From: Commensalibacter papalotli (ex Servin-Garciduenas et al. 2014)
Lineage (GTDB): Bacteria; Pseudomonadota; Alphaproteobacteria; Acetobacterales; Acetobacteraceae
Direction: 5' to 3'
Assembly: GCF_000527695.1 (NCBI RefSeq)
Contig: NZ_ATSX01000006.1
Span: forward strand, 1-35,643
Length of the DNA: 35,643 nt
Shown: in pieces, positions 1 to 9,654 of the stretch
Layout of the letters: the number at the start of each line of letters is the position of its first letter
How positions within the stretch are numbered: the stretch's first letter is position 1
The notes under the pieces: model-generated
Databases searched by the model: none
What the model was told of the DNA's origin: nothing
What the model saw: the letters and a program-made list of their open reading frames with translations, nothing else
Made by a program: the position numbers and the translations under genes

Positions 1-396
1 ATTGTTAAACCAAAATTATCAGAATCACAAAAAAATAGAATCATTAAACTCCTTTAATAAATACCTTCGTAATCTTTAAAGAATAAATATGCATTTGCGT
101 CGAACTTGCTGAATTAATATGTAATGAACAAATCAAACGCCCCTTTTAAGTAAGACATATAAATTCATTTTAAATAAAATATTCAATACACATACCCAGA
201 GCTTACATTATTAAATGCTGCAATGTTATGAAGCCAAACGCTTCTAAAATAGTCACACTCAGGGGAAATTAGTAAAATTCGCTATATAATAATACAATAA
301 CAAATTTTCGCTACACTAAACTCTAAGATGTAAATGAATAGAATAATAATTGTATTTAGCAAGTTTAACCATTATTCTATTCTAACTTTACTCTTC
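1..396. other. AT-rich intergenic region at left edge
   Basis: No convincing reading frame is visible on either strand. The stretch lies 3' of the MFS transporter gene, and the only structure seen is the inverted repeat at 336-382. Confidence 0.6.
336..382 (-). terminator. Inverted repeat 3' of the MFS gene, possible terminator
   Basis: Two 12-base arms (GAATAGAATAAT at 336-347 and its complement at 371-382) enclose a 23-base loop just beyond the stop of the minus-strand transporter gene. The arms are AT-rich and the loop is long, so this would be a weak terminator. It could also be chance in AT-rich DNA. Confidence 0.3.
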
Positions 397-1785
397 TTAT
401 TTTTGTTGAAATGGGTAGAATCTATTAGCTCTGAGATCTCCCTCAATTTCTTCTAGAGACTTACCTTTGGTTTCTGGAACCAAGTAGTAGATGAAGACAA
501 CAGCTGCAATCGAAATCAATGCATATAGCCAGAATGTATAAGTGGCTCCTAGGGCAGTTACTAAACTTAATGTTGTCAAGGTTACAATCAAATCAAAAAA
601 CCAATGACTAAATGATCCTAAAGATGCCCCTTTACCCCGAACGAACAAAGGATAAACTTCGGCATTAATAAGCCAAATACAAACACCAAAACCACCACAG
701 TTCAACATTAGATAAGCAGCAAGGCAAATAACAACCATGGTTCTACTGACATCTGTTTGAGGACCGGCACCCATAAACAGGTAACCCATCAGAATTAATG
801 CCACAATAGAACCAGGGATTGTCCAGAGCAAATAACGACGACGACCTATTTTATCAACCAGGATACTACCTATCATAGTCATAATAACAACCAGTATTGT
901 ACTACAACCTGTACCTAAAATAGCTGTTTTTTCACTAAATCCTGCTGAAGTTAAAATAGTAGGTGCATAATAGATCAAGGCGTTATTTCCTGTAATCTGT
1001 GAGAACATCGCAATTGATGCTCCAACAATCACAGCAGGTCTAATCCAAGGTTGGGCAAGATCTTTCCAGGTTCCTTGAGGCTGATTAGATACGGTATGGA
1101 TTTCATCCATTTCTGCATGAACCACCTCTTTACTTGAACGCAAACGGTTTAAGATTGTAATTGCTTCTTGATCTCTGTGCTTCATCACCAACCAACGAGG
1201 GCTTTCTGGTAAAAAAAACATGCCAGCCAATAAAATAGCCGCGGGAACAACACCAAGACCAAACATCCAACGCCAATGATCGCCCAACACAAAGCCACTG
1301 AAATAAGCAACCGTAATCCCAAACACGACCATAAATTGGAATAAAACTACCATCTTACCCCGATGTTCAGGAGGAGCAACCTCTGCAATATAAACAGGAA
1401 TAATTTGAGTTGAGCTTCCTGCTGACAATCCAAGAACAAAACGAGATAAAATCAAAAACTCTATATTATGTGCAAATGCAGAAGCTAATGAGCCCAAGGC
1501 AAATACAATACCTACAGCAACAACCATAATTCGGCGGCCAAATTTATCAGATAAAGGTCCTGTTCCCAAGCAACCAAATAAAGCACCAAAAATAATGCCC
1601 CCGGTAACCAATTGCTTAGTAATATCATCCATAGCAAATTGTTTACCTAAACCTAAAAGGGCAACACCGATTACCCCAGTATCATAACCAAATAGCAGGC
1701 CGCCCAAAGCAGCAATTACAGCAATGACAATAACCACACCGTTATTGTGTGGCGCATGTGTATCATGATGAGCTCGTGTTGTCAT
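397..1785 (-). CDS. MFS sugar (hexose):proton symporter
   Basis: A 462-residue inner-membrane transporter of the major facilitator superfamily, sugar-porter family (GalP/Glf/XylE type), with twelve predicted hydrophobic segments. Family signatures are present in order: the first helix with LLFGYDTGVIG (about residues 30-40), the loop 2-3 motif DKFGRR, PVYIAEVAPPEHRG after helix 4, PESPRWLV at the start of the central loop, the repeated loop motif VDKIGRRRY after helix 8, and PETKGKSLEEIE at the C-terminus. The length is normal for the family. The start is supported by an AGGA box about 8 bases upstream. It stands alone, divergent from the photolyase gene. The exact sugar cannot be read from sequence; glucose, galactose or xylose are the family's usual substrates. 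Confidence 0.9.
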   Translation of the reverse strand: MTTRAHHDTHAPHNNGVVIVIAVIAALGGLLFGYDTGVIGVALLGLGKQFAMDDITKQLVTGGIIFGALFGCLGTGPLSDKFGRRIMVVAVGIVFALGSLASAFAHNIEFLILSRFVLGLSAGSSTQIIPVYIAEVAPPEHRGKMVVLFQFMVVFGITVAYFSGFVLGDHWRWMFGLGVVPAAILLAGMFFLPESPRWLVMKHRDQEAITILNRLRSSKEVVHAEMDEIHTVSNQPQGTWKDLAQPWIRPAVIVGASIAMFSQITGNNALIYYAPTILTSAGFSEKTAILGTGCSTILVVIMTMIGSILVDKIGRRRYLLWTIPGSIVALILMGYLFMGAGPQTDVSRTMVVICLAAYLMLNCGGFGVCIWLINAEVYPLFVRGKGASLGSFSHWFFDLIVTLTTLSLVTALGATYTFWLYALISIAAVVFIYYLVPETKGKSLEEIEGDLRANRFYPFQQK

Positions 1786-2323
1786 GAATGCGTTCCTATG
1801 AAATATATTGATATATTCTAGATTGTAATATGCTGATAAAATAGAACGCGCATATTTTAATGGTTTTATTTTATCTTAATCTATACTTTCACAATATATT
1901 TACTTTGTTAAATTATCAAAATAAATTTATTAAAAATGTGCTTATTAAGATGCTTACTTCAAAATAGTATTAGTCTCTTATCCAAACACAATATAAAATA
2001 ATATTTTTCTTCATTCGATCTTGTTAAATTCGTATAAAATTTGTTGATATATATCCTGACTTTTAAAGAATATTTATAAGCAAATAAATAATACGTTTCG
2101 AATATACTAAAATTTATTTATTTGTGAAAATCAAAAAAGCTAAGCTGTCTAATTCCTAAAGTTTAAAATATTCTTTATTGCAAAAATGATACTTAATTTT
2201 ACTCTACAAATTTTTAATATTGCTGCATAATCTATTTAATAAAAGCATAGCTTCTTGAAACTTAATTATGGCAGATTCATAAGAATATTAAAATGCACTG
2301 CCTAATATTAATAAGGCACTTTC
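1786..2323. other. Divergent intergenic region, MFS transporter / photolyase
   Basis: About 540 bases of very AT-rich DNA between two divergent genes, so it should carry both promoters. I see no reading frame, RNA gene or strong inverted repeat. Many TATA-like stretches prevent a confident promoter call. Confidence 0.5.
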
Positions 2324-3745
2324 ATGACAACAAATTTAATCTGGTTCAGAAATGATCTACGTGTTACAGACAACCCTGCATTAACCAACGCTTGTAAAGA
2401 TCAAAATGCAACAGTAATTGCGCTTTATATAGCGACCCCTGAGCAGTGGAAAATGCATCATATGTCTGCAAGGCAAGCATACTTTATTCATGTTCGACTA
2501 ACAGAATTACAAAAAGAGCTGGCTGAACTGAATATTCAGTTACTTTATCAAAGTTGCAATAATTTTACGGATAGTATCGACGTTATTGATAATATTTGCC
2601 AAGAATATCAAATAAATCAGCTTTTTTACAATCGTCAATATGAATTTAATGAACATAAGCGCGATTGCTTAATAAAGAAAAAATTAAAAAAATCTGTCAA
2701 ATGCATTGAGTTAGATGGAAATCTCTTTACTATCCCATTGACTATTCGCAATGGTAAAGGAGAGATGTATAAAGTCTTTACTCCTTTTCGAAATACATTC
2801 TTAGATCAATTTATACAAACCGATTATCATTTATATGAACAACCTGAACCAAGAGAAAACCAAAAGATCAAAAGTAAAAAAATTCCAGCTTTTGATTATC
2901 CTACAGAGAAGTTTGAATTCTTTTCTCCCATTACCAAAAAAGCGTTACAAAGATTAGAAGAGTTTTGTGCTGAAAAAGTTGAAGGCTATACTGAGAAGAG
3001 AGATATTCCCAGCCTTGATTATACCAGTCAACTTTCTGCTTATTTAGCATTAGGAGTTTTATCAGTCAGGCAATGTTTACACCATTTAACTCAGGAATAT
3101 CCACGGTTTTGGGAAAATCAAAAAAGTGGTGCTTTTTCCTGGTTTAACGAACTGATTTGGCGTGAATTTTACCAACATTTAATGGTTGCTCATCCCCGCT
3201 TGTGCAAACATAAACCTTTCATTGAATGGACAGACAACATCCAATGGAAAAATAATAAAGATCATTTTGAACAATGGAAAGCAGGCAATACAGGCTATCC
3301 TATTATTGATGCAGCCATGCGTCAACTCAATCAAACAGGGTGGATGCACAATCGTTTACGTATGATTACCGCCAGTTTCCTAGTCAAAGATCTATTGATT
3401 GATTGGCGTTGGGGAGAACAATATTTTATGTCTCAATTAACCGATGGTGATCTGGCAGCGAATAATGGTGGATGGCAATGGGCAGCCTCTACAGGAACAG
3501 ATTCCACGCCTTATTTCCGTATTTTTAATCCAACAACACAAGGACAACGTTTTGATCCAGAGGGTATTTTTATAAAACAATGGCTACCAGAATTAAAACA
3601 AGTTCCAACAAAACTAATTCATACCCCTCATCAATGGGCAGAAAAAGTTGGAAAGCCTTTAAACTATCCCAATCCGATTATCATTCATGACATAGCAAGA
3701 AAAGTAACGTTAGAAGCTTTTGAAAAGGCTAAGAAGACGGATTGA
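2324..3745 (+). CDS. phrB: Deoxyribodipyrimidine (CPD) photolyase
   Basis: A 473-residue light-dependent DNA repair flavoprotein that splits cyclobutane pyrimidine dimers. The N-terminal antenna-binding alpha/beta domain opens with NLIWFRNDLRVTDNPAL, typical of class I photolyases. The C-terminal FAD-binding domain shows WFNELIWREFYQHL (about 275-290), TGYPIIDAAMRQL, GWMHNRLRMITASFL and DGDLAANNGGWQWAASTGTD, which form the FAD and lesion pocket. The tryptophan-rich pattern used for photoreduction is kept. The length matches E. coli PhrB (472 aa). The start has AAGG about 8 bases upstream. The gene is monocistronic and converges on the Hint-protein gene, with a perfect palindrome overlapping its stop codon. 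Confidence 0.95.
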   Translation: MTTNLIWFRNDLRVTDNPALTNACKDQNATVIALYIATPEQWKMHHMSARQAYFIHVRLTELQKELAELNIQLLYQSCNNFTDSIDVIDNICQEYQINQLFYNRQYEFNEHKRDCLIKKKLKKSVKCIELDGNLFTIPLTIRNGKGEMYKVFTPFRNTFLDQFIQTDYHLYEQPEPRENQKIKSKKIPAFDYPTEKFEFFSPITKKALQRLEEFCAEKVEGYTEKRDIPSLDYTSQLSAYLALGVLSVRQCLHHLTQEYPRFWENQKSGAFSWFNELIWREFYQHLMVAHPRLCKHKPFIEWTDNIQWKNNKDHFEQWKAGNTGYPIIDAAMRQLNQTGWMHNRLRMITASFLVKDLLIDWRWGEQYFMSQLTDGDLAANNGGWQWAASTGTDSTPYFRIFNPTTQGQRFDPEGIFIKQWLPELKQVPTKLIHTPHQWAEKVGKPLNYPNPIIIHDIARKVTLEAFEKAKKTD

Positions 3746-3763
3746 TTATCGATAATCAATCCG
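3738..3763. terminator. Perfect 26-bp palindrome between convergent genes
   Basis: Arms CGGATTGATTATC and their exact complement meet at 3750/3751 with no loop. The palindrome overlaps the phrB stop codon (3743-3745) and lies 16 bases past the stop of the Hint gene. It probably serves as a bidirectional transcription end or RNA-stability hairpin. There is no T-run on either side, so classic rho-independent termination is not certain. Confidence 0.5.
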
Positions 3764-3779
3764 AAACCTAATAATATTA

Positions 3780-6107
3780 CTAAACAGCTATACGCTTTTC
3801 ATCGTGCATTTCTTCCTTAATAATATAAGGACCTGCTTTGATAATTTGAATGGATATTTCAAATGAATGATCCATATTATACACATCCAATGGCAAAAAA
3901 GCACAACCTTGTGTCCAACGATACAAAGATTGCTCTTTTACAGACCATCCTTGCAAATCTTCTTGTTGTAAATATTTTGTAATTGGATAAGCACCATGTT
4001 CATTTAATACACTAACCTGCCCAACCAATATACCAAAAGAATGGCGATTATTCTCAAACGGACCAATCACATCACAAGGGCGACTTTTCCTGGAAACAAG
4101 ATAAATATTTTGGGTATTCGCTGGTAAAGTAAAGATCACTCGGTCATCCTCTACTCGGCTTTGATAAATTTCTTCACCTTCTTCGGTTAACAAATACAAA
4201 GCCGGATCGTTTGAGAACGTAAAATGACGCTCATTTCGAAGTAATAATTTTTGTTTAACTGCACGTTTGTCTAAATCGTTAAAAACCGCTTCTACAACAG
4301 AACGTTCAACCATCAAAGGTACCGCTGCATCCTGTTCCCACGTCTTCACTTTAGGATCCAAAACAACAACTTTTTGATCCCTATTAAATCCATAACGATT
4401 GCCCGTATTTAAATAGCTTTCTGTTAACATACCATCCGCCCAAATCACAGAATGGTCTTCGGTTTCAATATGATAATAATCATAAGATGTCATAGAATAA
4501 TCATAATAAATAGAACGACCATTCACCAACATACGTGCTGGAATAAAATGCCCATCAATAAATAAACAATGTTCTGCCGTAATCAATAAATCCTTGTTTG
4601 GAACGCCTTTTTTAAAAGCATCTTTTACAATACGAACAGGATAGCCAGCTAAATCATCAGTTAATTTAGGATTTACACGAGCTGTTTGATGGCCAACCCA
4701 TACCACTTTCTTTTTAACTTTTGTTTTTGTCTGAGGATCATAAGTTAAAACCATATCCCCCACCTGAATATCCTCAACCGCACAATCCCCTTTACCCATC
4801 TTAATCATCGTGCCTGTCAAAAAACAAACAATCATGGTTAAATCACCATTCGCATCACTGCCTAAACTATAACCCGTTTGTTTAATGCCAATCATGTTTA
4901 ACGTAACAGAAGTGCCATTCAGTAATTGCAAAATAATATGATCATCATCGGGATAACTTACAGAAGAAACAATCCCAGCCTTCAATCCATCAATCGTTAC
5001 TTTATCAGATGAATCCGCAGCCGAACCAGAAAAACCACTAATAACCGTCGTAACACTCGTATTCGTACCAAGCGCATCCCTATTTTTGGCATAACCAGAT
5101 ATAATTAATCCACTATTATTATCACCAATTAAATCAACCGACCCACCATTCGATAAACCAATCGTCATACTGCCACCAGCATCTAGCGCAACCACACCTT
5201 CTATTTTTGCAGCATTTCCAACTGATAAGTAACCATCAGAAGCAATTTGAATATTCCCCTTAGCAGTGCCATTTAACTCTAAATATCCAAAAAAACCAAC
5301 AGTCACATTACTAATTGTTCCACCAAATTCAACAAAAGAAGATGTATGATTATCTAACTTAGTATCATTAGCTATACCCCCTGAATATACATATTGTCGT
5401 CCATTAGTTGAAATTTGTGTAGAGTTAACAACACCACCGTTATAAACATATTGTACAGCAGGGTAACTAAGCACTTTTCCTAAAACTCCTACCAAACTCA
5501 CATTGTTTGCAACCCCACCAGAGGAAACATATTGTTCACCTCCAAAAATTGTACCATTTGTAACCGTTCCGCCATCTAAGACATATTGTTTTACCTCAGC
5601 AACATCTATTTTAAGTTTTTGAGAAGCTTCATCCAACGAACCTGCTAAACCCGCAGTAATATTAAAATCACTTACTACCCCTCCTCCAGAAACATATTGC
5701 AACAAAGTATTCTCTGCATATGAAACAATACTGTTACCTATAACAGTCGAATTAGGCTTCATTTGTTGTATAGCTAGCCATGCAGTCGCGCCTGTCACCG
5801 TTCCCCCAATAACATATTGCGCACCATTGGATATGGTTGTATTTGTATCAATCCCACCAGAGTAAACATACTCAGTTGCCCCCCCATCAATAGTTGTCTC
5901 GTTTGCACTACCTCCTGATGAAACAATGAGTTGCCCAGAGCTCAGTTTAAGTCCACTCACAGCTTGCCCAGCAGACACTATCACTGTTGGGTTAATTTGC
6001 TCAGCAACAGGGGATATCTTACCTGCACCTTTAACAATTATATTTGAACTCGTGTCACCACTGATCACTGAACTATCTACACTATTTTGGCTAATTACTT
6101 TACTCAT
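3780..6107 (-). CDS. Hint-domain protein with AIDA-like passenger repeats
   Basis: A predicted 775-residue protein. Residues of about 50-330 carry degenerate repeats of roughly 20 residues with cores such as YVSSGGVANN, YVYSGGIAND and YVLDGGTVTNG, the pattern of AIDA/autotransporter strand-loop-strand passengers. From about residue 430 a Hedgehog/intein (Hint) module begins at CFLTGTMI, with VGDMVLTYDP and the conserved LLITAEHCLFIDGHF block. The remainder is a Hint-associated C-terminal region. I see no N-terminal signal peptide and no C-terminal beta-barrel, so it is not a classical autotransporter. Surface or biofilm exposure through another export route is an inference. I prefer the ATG at 6107 over the one three codons upstream, because a GGAG box is correctly spaced only for 6107. 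Such Hint/AIDA combinations are familiar in acetic acid bacteria. Confidence 0.8.
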   Translation of the reverse strand: MSKVISQNSVDSSVISGDTSSNIIVKGAGKISPVAEQINPTVIVSAGQAVSGLKLSSGQLIVSSGGSANETTIDGGATEYVYSGGIDTNTTISNGAQYVIGGTVTGATAWLAIQQMKPNSTVIGNSIVSYAENTLLQYVSGGGVVSDFNITAGLAGSLDEASQKLKIDVAEVKQYVLDGGTVTNGTIFGGEQYVSSGGVANNVSLVGVLGKVLSYPAVQYVYNGGVVNSTQISTNGRQYVYSGGIANDTKLDNHTSSFVEFGGTISNVTVGFFGYLELNGTAKGNIQIASDGYLSVGNAAKIEGVVALDAGGSMTIGLSNGGSVDLIGDNNSGLIISGYAKNRDALGTNTSVTTVISGFSGSAADSSDKVTIDGLKAGIVSSVSYPDDDHIILQLLNGTSVTLNMIGIKQTGYSLGSDANGDLTMIVCFLTGTMIKMGKGDCAVEDIQVGDMVLTYDPQTKTKVKKKVVWVGHQTARVNPKLTDDLAGYPVRIVKDAFKKGVPNKDLLITAEHCLFIDGHFIPARMLVNGRSIYYDYSMTSYDYYHIETEDHSVIWADGMLTESYLNTGNRYGFNRDQKVVVLDPKVKTWEQDAAVPLMVERSVVEAVFNDLDKRAVKQKLLLRNERHFTFSNDPALYLLTEEGEEIYQSRVEDDRVIFTLPANTQNIYLVSRKSRPCDVIGPFENNRHSFGILVGQVSVLNEHGAYPITKYLQQEDLQGWSVKEQSLYRWTQGCAFLPLDVYNMDHSFEISIQIIKAGPYIIKEEMHDEKRIAV

Positions 6108-6251
6108 TGCTCTCATTCTCCATCGTCATGCGGTTTGCGCAAATTTATATTTTTTTGGTTTAAAAGTTATTCTCATAATTATAATATGATTTATTCGTTA
6201 CTATACTACTATAATTTCTTAAAATATAGATTTAATCAATTCAAATTAAAA

Positions 6252-6280
6252 AAGGTAAGCATAATATAAATGCCTACCTT
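6252..6280 (-). terminator. Rho-independent terminator of clpB
   Basis: On the minus strand AAGGTAGGCA pairs with TGCTTACCTT (one G-U pair) around a 9-base loop and is followed by a run of seven T. It lies 41 bases past the clpB stop. Confidence 0.75.
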
Positions 6281-6320
6281 TTCTTCAACTTATTATACAG
6301 ATTATATCAGTCAAAAATCA

Positions 6321-8927
6321 TTATCCCAGATCAGAACTCTGCTGACCTTTGATAACCAACCCTTTCTCATTAGCACTGACAGGAATATCCTCACCATCGT
6401 AAACATCGCCTTGCAAAACCAATTCCGCCAATTGGTTTTGCAAATTACGCTGAATAACCCGTTTTAATGGGCGAGCACCATAAACAGGATCATACCCAGC
6501 CTCTTCCAACCAATGATGTGCCTTTTCATCAAGGTTCAATTTGATTTTACGATCAGCCAACAGGGTTTGCAGACGACCCAATTGAATATCAACAATCTTT
6601 GCCATATCTGCTTTTTGTAAGCGACTAAATAGGATAATTTCATCTAATCGGTTTAAAAACTCTGGTCGGAAATGCGCACGGACAACTTTCATAACGTCAG
6701 CCTCAACCATATCGGTTGTTTCACCATCAGGCTGATTGGCCAACACATCAGAACCAAGATTACTGGTTAAAATAATCATTGTATTTCTAAAGTCGACTGT
6801 ACGTCCTTGACCATCAGTTAAACGACCATCATCAAGCACTTGTAATAAAATATTAAAGACATCTTCATGTGCTTTTTCAACTTCATCAAACAAAATAACT
6901 TGATAAGGACGACGTCTTACGGCTTCAGTTAAAACACCGCCCTCTTCATACCCAACATAACCAGGAGGTGCACCGATTAAACGAGATACAGCATGTTTTT
7001 CCATGAACTCACTCATATCCACACGCAACAATGCTTTTTCATCATCAAACAAGAAATCAGCCAATGCTTTGGTCAACTCAGTCTTACCAACCCCAGTTGG
7101 GCCCAAGAATAAGAATGAGCCAATTGGACGATTAGGATCTTGTAATCCTGCACGGGCACGACGAACTGCATTTGATACTGCTTTTAATGCAGCTTCTTGT
7201 CCAATAACACGTTCACGAAGCTCATCTTCCATACGAAGTAGTTTTGTACGCTCGCCCTCCAGCATTTTATCCACTGGAATACCTGTCCAACGAGAGACAA
7301 CCCCAGCAATTTCATGATCTGTAACGGCTTGAGATACCAACTGTCCAGCCTCTGGATGCTCATTATTTTTGCTTTGTGTATCCTCAATTTGTTTTTGCAA
7401 ATCGGGAATAGTGCCATACATAAGTTGAGACGCTTTGGCCAAATTACCTTGACGTTGTGCAACTTCAACTTCAGAACGTGCTTGATCTAACTGTTCTTGT
7501 AGTTTTTGCACAGCATTGACTTGTTCTTTCTCTGCATGCCAAGCGGCTGTCATCGCATCAGATTTTTCTTCTAATGCTGCGATTTCACTTTCCAACGTAG
7601 CCAACCGTTCTTTACTGGCAGAATCTTCCTCGCGTTTTAATGCTTCACGTTCAATTTTTAATTGAATTAAGCGACGATCTAACTCATCCAAAGCCTCTGG
7701 TTTGCTGTCAATTTGCATACGCAAACGGCTGGCCGCTTCATCAACCAAATCAATGGCTTTATCAGGTAAAAAACGATCGGTAATATAACGATTAGATAAG
7801 GTCGCAGCTGCAACCAAGGCACTGTCGGCAATACGAACCCCATGATGTAATTCATATTTTTCTGCGATACCACGAAGAATAGAAATCGTATCGGAAACAG
7901 AAGGCTCACCAACAAACACGGGTTGAAAACGACGAGCTAATGCAGCATCTTTTTCGATGTATTTGCGATATTCATCCAACGTTGTCGCACCAATACAATG
8001 CAAAGTGCCTCGTGCTAATTCTGGTTTAATGAGATTAGAAGCATCCATTGCGCCATCAGAGCGACCAGCACCAACAATCGTATGCATTTCATCAATGAAT
8101 AAAATAATTTTTCCTGCTGCTGTTTCGACTTCTTTAATAACCGCTTTTAGACGCTCTTCGAATTCACCTCTAAATTTAGCACCAGCAACCAAAGCACCCA
8201 GATCCAAAGCCAAAAGCTGTTTATTTTTTAACGCTTCTGGAACATCTCCATTCACAATCCGCAGTGCTAATCCTTCAACAATGGCGGTCTTACCAACGCC
8301 AGGTTCACCAATAAGCACAGGGTTATTTTTGGTACGACGTGCAAGGACTTGAACTGCACGGCGAATTTCCTCATCACGTCCAATGACTGGATCCAACTTA
8401 CCTTGACGGGCAATTTCGGTCATATCACGTGCATATTTTTTTAACGCGTCAAATGAAGCCTCTGCATTCGCAGTGTCGACTTTTCTGCCTTTACGAATTG
8501 CATCAATCGCATGCGATAAATTTTGTGCAGATACACCATTTTTCTGCATTGCATATCCAGCAGGGGTATCAGACGCTGCAATCGCTAGTAACAAACGATC
8601 TTGAGCAACGTAAGTATCCCCTGCTTTGGTTGCTTCTTGCTCTGCATTATCCAATACGCGAATAAGTTCTGGTGTAGCTTGCGGTTGTCCTGCACCGCCC
8701 CCTTGTACTTTTGGTATTGATGCTAATACATGCTCAACTGCACCTTGAATGATTTTAGGATCCCCACCGGCAGCACGAATTAATGATGCCGCAGCACCCT
8801 CTTCATCATCCAATAATGCTTTTAAAAGATGTTGAGGGGTTAATTGCTGATGAAACTCGCGAATTGCAATAGTTTGTGCAGCTTGCAGAAAACCTTGTGA
8901 GCGTTCAGTAAATTTTTCAATATTCAT
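6321..8927 (-). CDS. clpB: ATP-dependent disaggregase ClpB
   Basis: An 868-residue Hsp100 AAA+ chaperone that threads aggregated proteins through its hexameric pore together with DnaK. Order of domains: N-terminal Clp repeat domain starting [18 protein letters not shown]; first nucleotide-binding domain with Walker [14 protein letters not shown] (about 205) and Walker [11 protein letters not shown]; a glutamate-rich coiled-coil middle domain (about 410-530) that separates ClpB from ClpA and ClpC; second nucleotide-binding domain with [14 protein letters not shown] (about 605) and [11 protein letters not shown]; and a C-terminal domain with [11 protein letters not shown]. There is no ClpP-binding loop, as expected. 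The length is close to E. coli ClpB (857). AAGGGA lies upstream of the start. It is single, with its own terminator. I looked for a sigma-32 promoter in the upstream gap and could not support one. Confidence 0.97.
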   Translation of the reverse strand: MNIEKFTERSQGFLQAAQTIAIREFHQQLTPQHLLKALLDDEEGAAASLIRAAGGDPKIIQGAVEHVLASIPKVQGGGAGQPQATPELIRVLDNAEQEATKAGDTYVAQDRLLLAIAASDTPAGYAMQKNGVSAQNLSHAIDAIRKGRKVDTANAEASFDALKKYARDMTEIARQGKLDPVIGRDEEIRRAVQVLARRTKNNPVLIGEPGVGKTAIVEGLALRIVNGDVPEALKNKQLLALDLGALVAGAKFRGEFEERLKAVIKEVETAAGKIILFIDEMHTIVGAGRSDGAMDASNLIKPELARGTLHCIGATTLDEYRKYIEKDAALARRFQPVFVGEPSVSDTISILRGIAEKYELHHGVRIADSALVAAATLSNRYITDRFLPDKAIDLVDEAASRLRMQIDSKPEALDELDRRLIQLKIEREALKREEDSASKERLATLESEIAALEEKSDAMTAAWHAEKEQVNAVQKLQEQLDQARSEVEVAQRQGNLAKASQLMYGTIPDLQKQIEDTQSKNNEHPEAGQLVSQAVTDHEIAGVVSRWTGIPVDKMLEGERTKLLRMEDELRERVIGQEAALKAVSNAVRRARAGLQDPNRPIGSFLFLGPTGVGKTELTKALADFLFDDEKALLRVDMSEFMEKHAVSRLIGAPPGYVGYEEGGVLTEAVRRRPYQVILFDEVEKAHEDVFNILLQVLDDGRLTDGQGRTVDFRNTMIILTSNLGSDVLANQPDGETTDMVEADVMKVVRAHFRPEFLNRLDEIILFSRLQKADMAKIVDIQLGRLQTLLADRKIKLNLDEKAHHWLEEAGYDPVYGARPLKRVIQRNLQNQLAELVLQGDVYDGEDIPVSANEKGLVIKGQQSSDLG

Positions 8928-9401
8928 ATTGTTGTCCCTTAATTTTTAGGCGACAAGCCTATTTTTCAATAACGTCCCAATATTAGGCAACGTTCATTAT
9001 GATTATATCTTGATTAAATTTGAATATAATTAAAGAAAATAACAAGAGTGTTATGAAGCATCAAAATCTATTTTGACCTCCTCTATATTATTCTAAGAAC
9101 AAAGAAACCTTTCATTTCTTTATCTATGTTTACTATACATCATTACTCGTTACAAAAGAAGAGAAATATTTAAAAAATAAGAATTTTTTATAAACCTTTC
9201 TACCGCATAATTTAAGCAATATTTTATGAATAACGTTTATCTTTATCCCCCTAAAACCCATAAAATTCAGTCTATTTTCATGATTATTTTATTCTATATC
9301 GAAACTTTTTGAGTTATCTGAAGCAAAGCTGGTGACAGCCACAAAAAAATCTGGCATGTTTAAGAACGCAAATCATTCTTAATATACGGGCCATATTTAT
9401 A
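8928..9401. other. Divergent intergenic region, clpB / feoA
   Basis: 474 AT-rich bases holding the promoters of clpB (-) and the feo operon (+). Apart from the Fur-like inverted repeat at 9360-9382 I see no gene, RNA or strong structure. A small AGGC...GCCT inverted repeat lies in the clpB leader near 8948-8960. Confidence 0.5.
9360..9382 (+). promoter_or_regulatory. Possible Fur-type operator before feoA
   Basis: TTAAGAA and TTCTTAA flank nine bases containing GCAAATCA, ending 19 bases before the feoA start. Position, dyad symmetry and the AAATCATT core fit a ferric-uptake-regulator site, which is the usual control of feo genes. The match to the consensus is partial, and an inverted repeat of this size can occur by chance in AT-rich DNA. 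Confidence 0.4.
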
Positions 9402-9650
9402 ATGAGCACATTTGATTTAAGCACTTCACCACCTGGAAAAATTTGTATTATTGACCATGTAAAAGATCTGCTTTCTCCTGATACTATTTCTAATCGTTTA
9501 CGTGACCTGGGCTTTGTTCCGGGTGAAAGCGTAAAAATTATTGCCTTTGGGCCTTTTGGTGCAAACCCAATTGCGGTTCAGATTGGCTCCACTCGATTTG
9601 CCTTGCGCCGCAATGAAGCCGCAAGAGTTATCATACGCGCTGATAAATAA
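9402..9650 (+). CDS. feoA: Ferrous iron transport protein FeoA
   Basis: An 82-residue cytosolic SH3-like protein that assists the FeoB ferrous-iron transporter. Diagnostic features are the stretch SNRLRDLGFVPGESVKII (about 30-48), the hydrophobic GPFGANPIAVQI and the terminal FALRRNEAARVII, all typical of the FeoA fold. The length is normal (75-85 aa). The gene ends four bases before feoB, so they are co-transcribed and probably translationally coupled. Only a weak ribosome site is visible before the start. Confidence 0.93.
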   Translation: MSTFDLSTSPPGKICIIDHVKDLLSPDTISNRLRDLGFVPGESVKIIAFGPFGANPIAVQIGSTRFALRRNEAARVIIRADK

Positions 9651-9654
9651 AATT

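Noticed and set aside
7003-8665. Several plus-strand open frames within clpB
   Set aside because: They are antisense shadows of a strongly conserved gene and have no recognisable domains.
8928-9060. Sigma-32 promoter for clpB
   Set aside because: No CTTG box with a matching -10 at 17-18 bases could be found on the minus strand.
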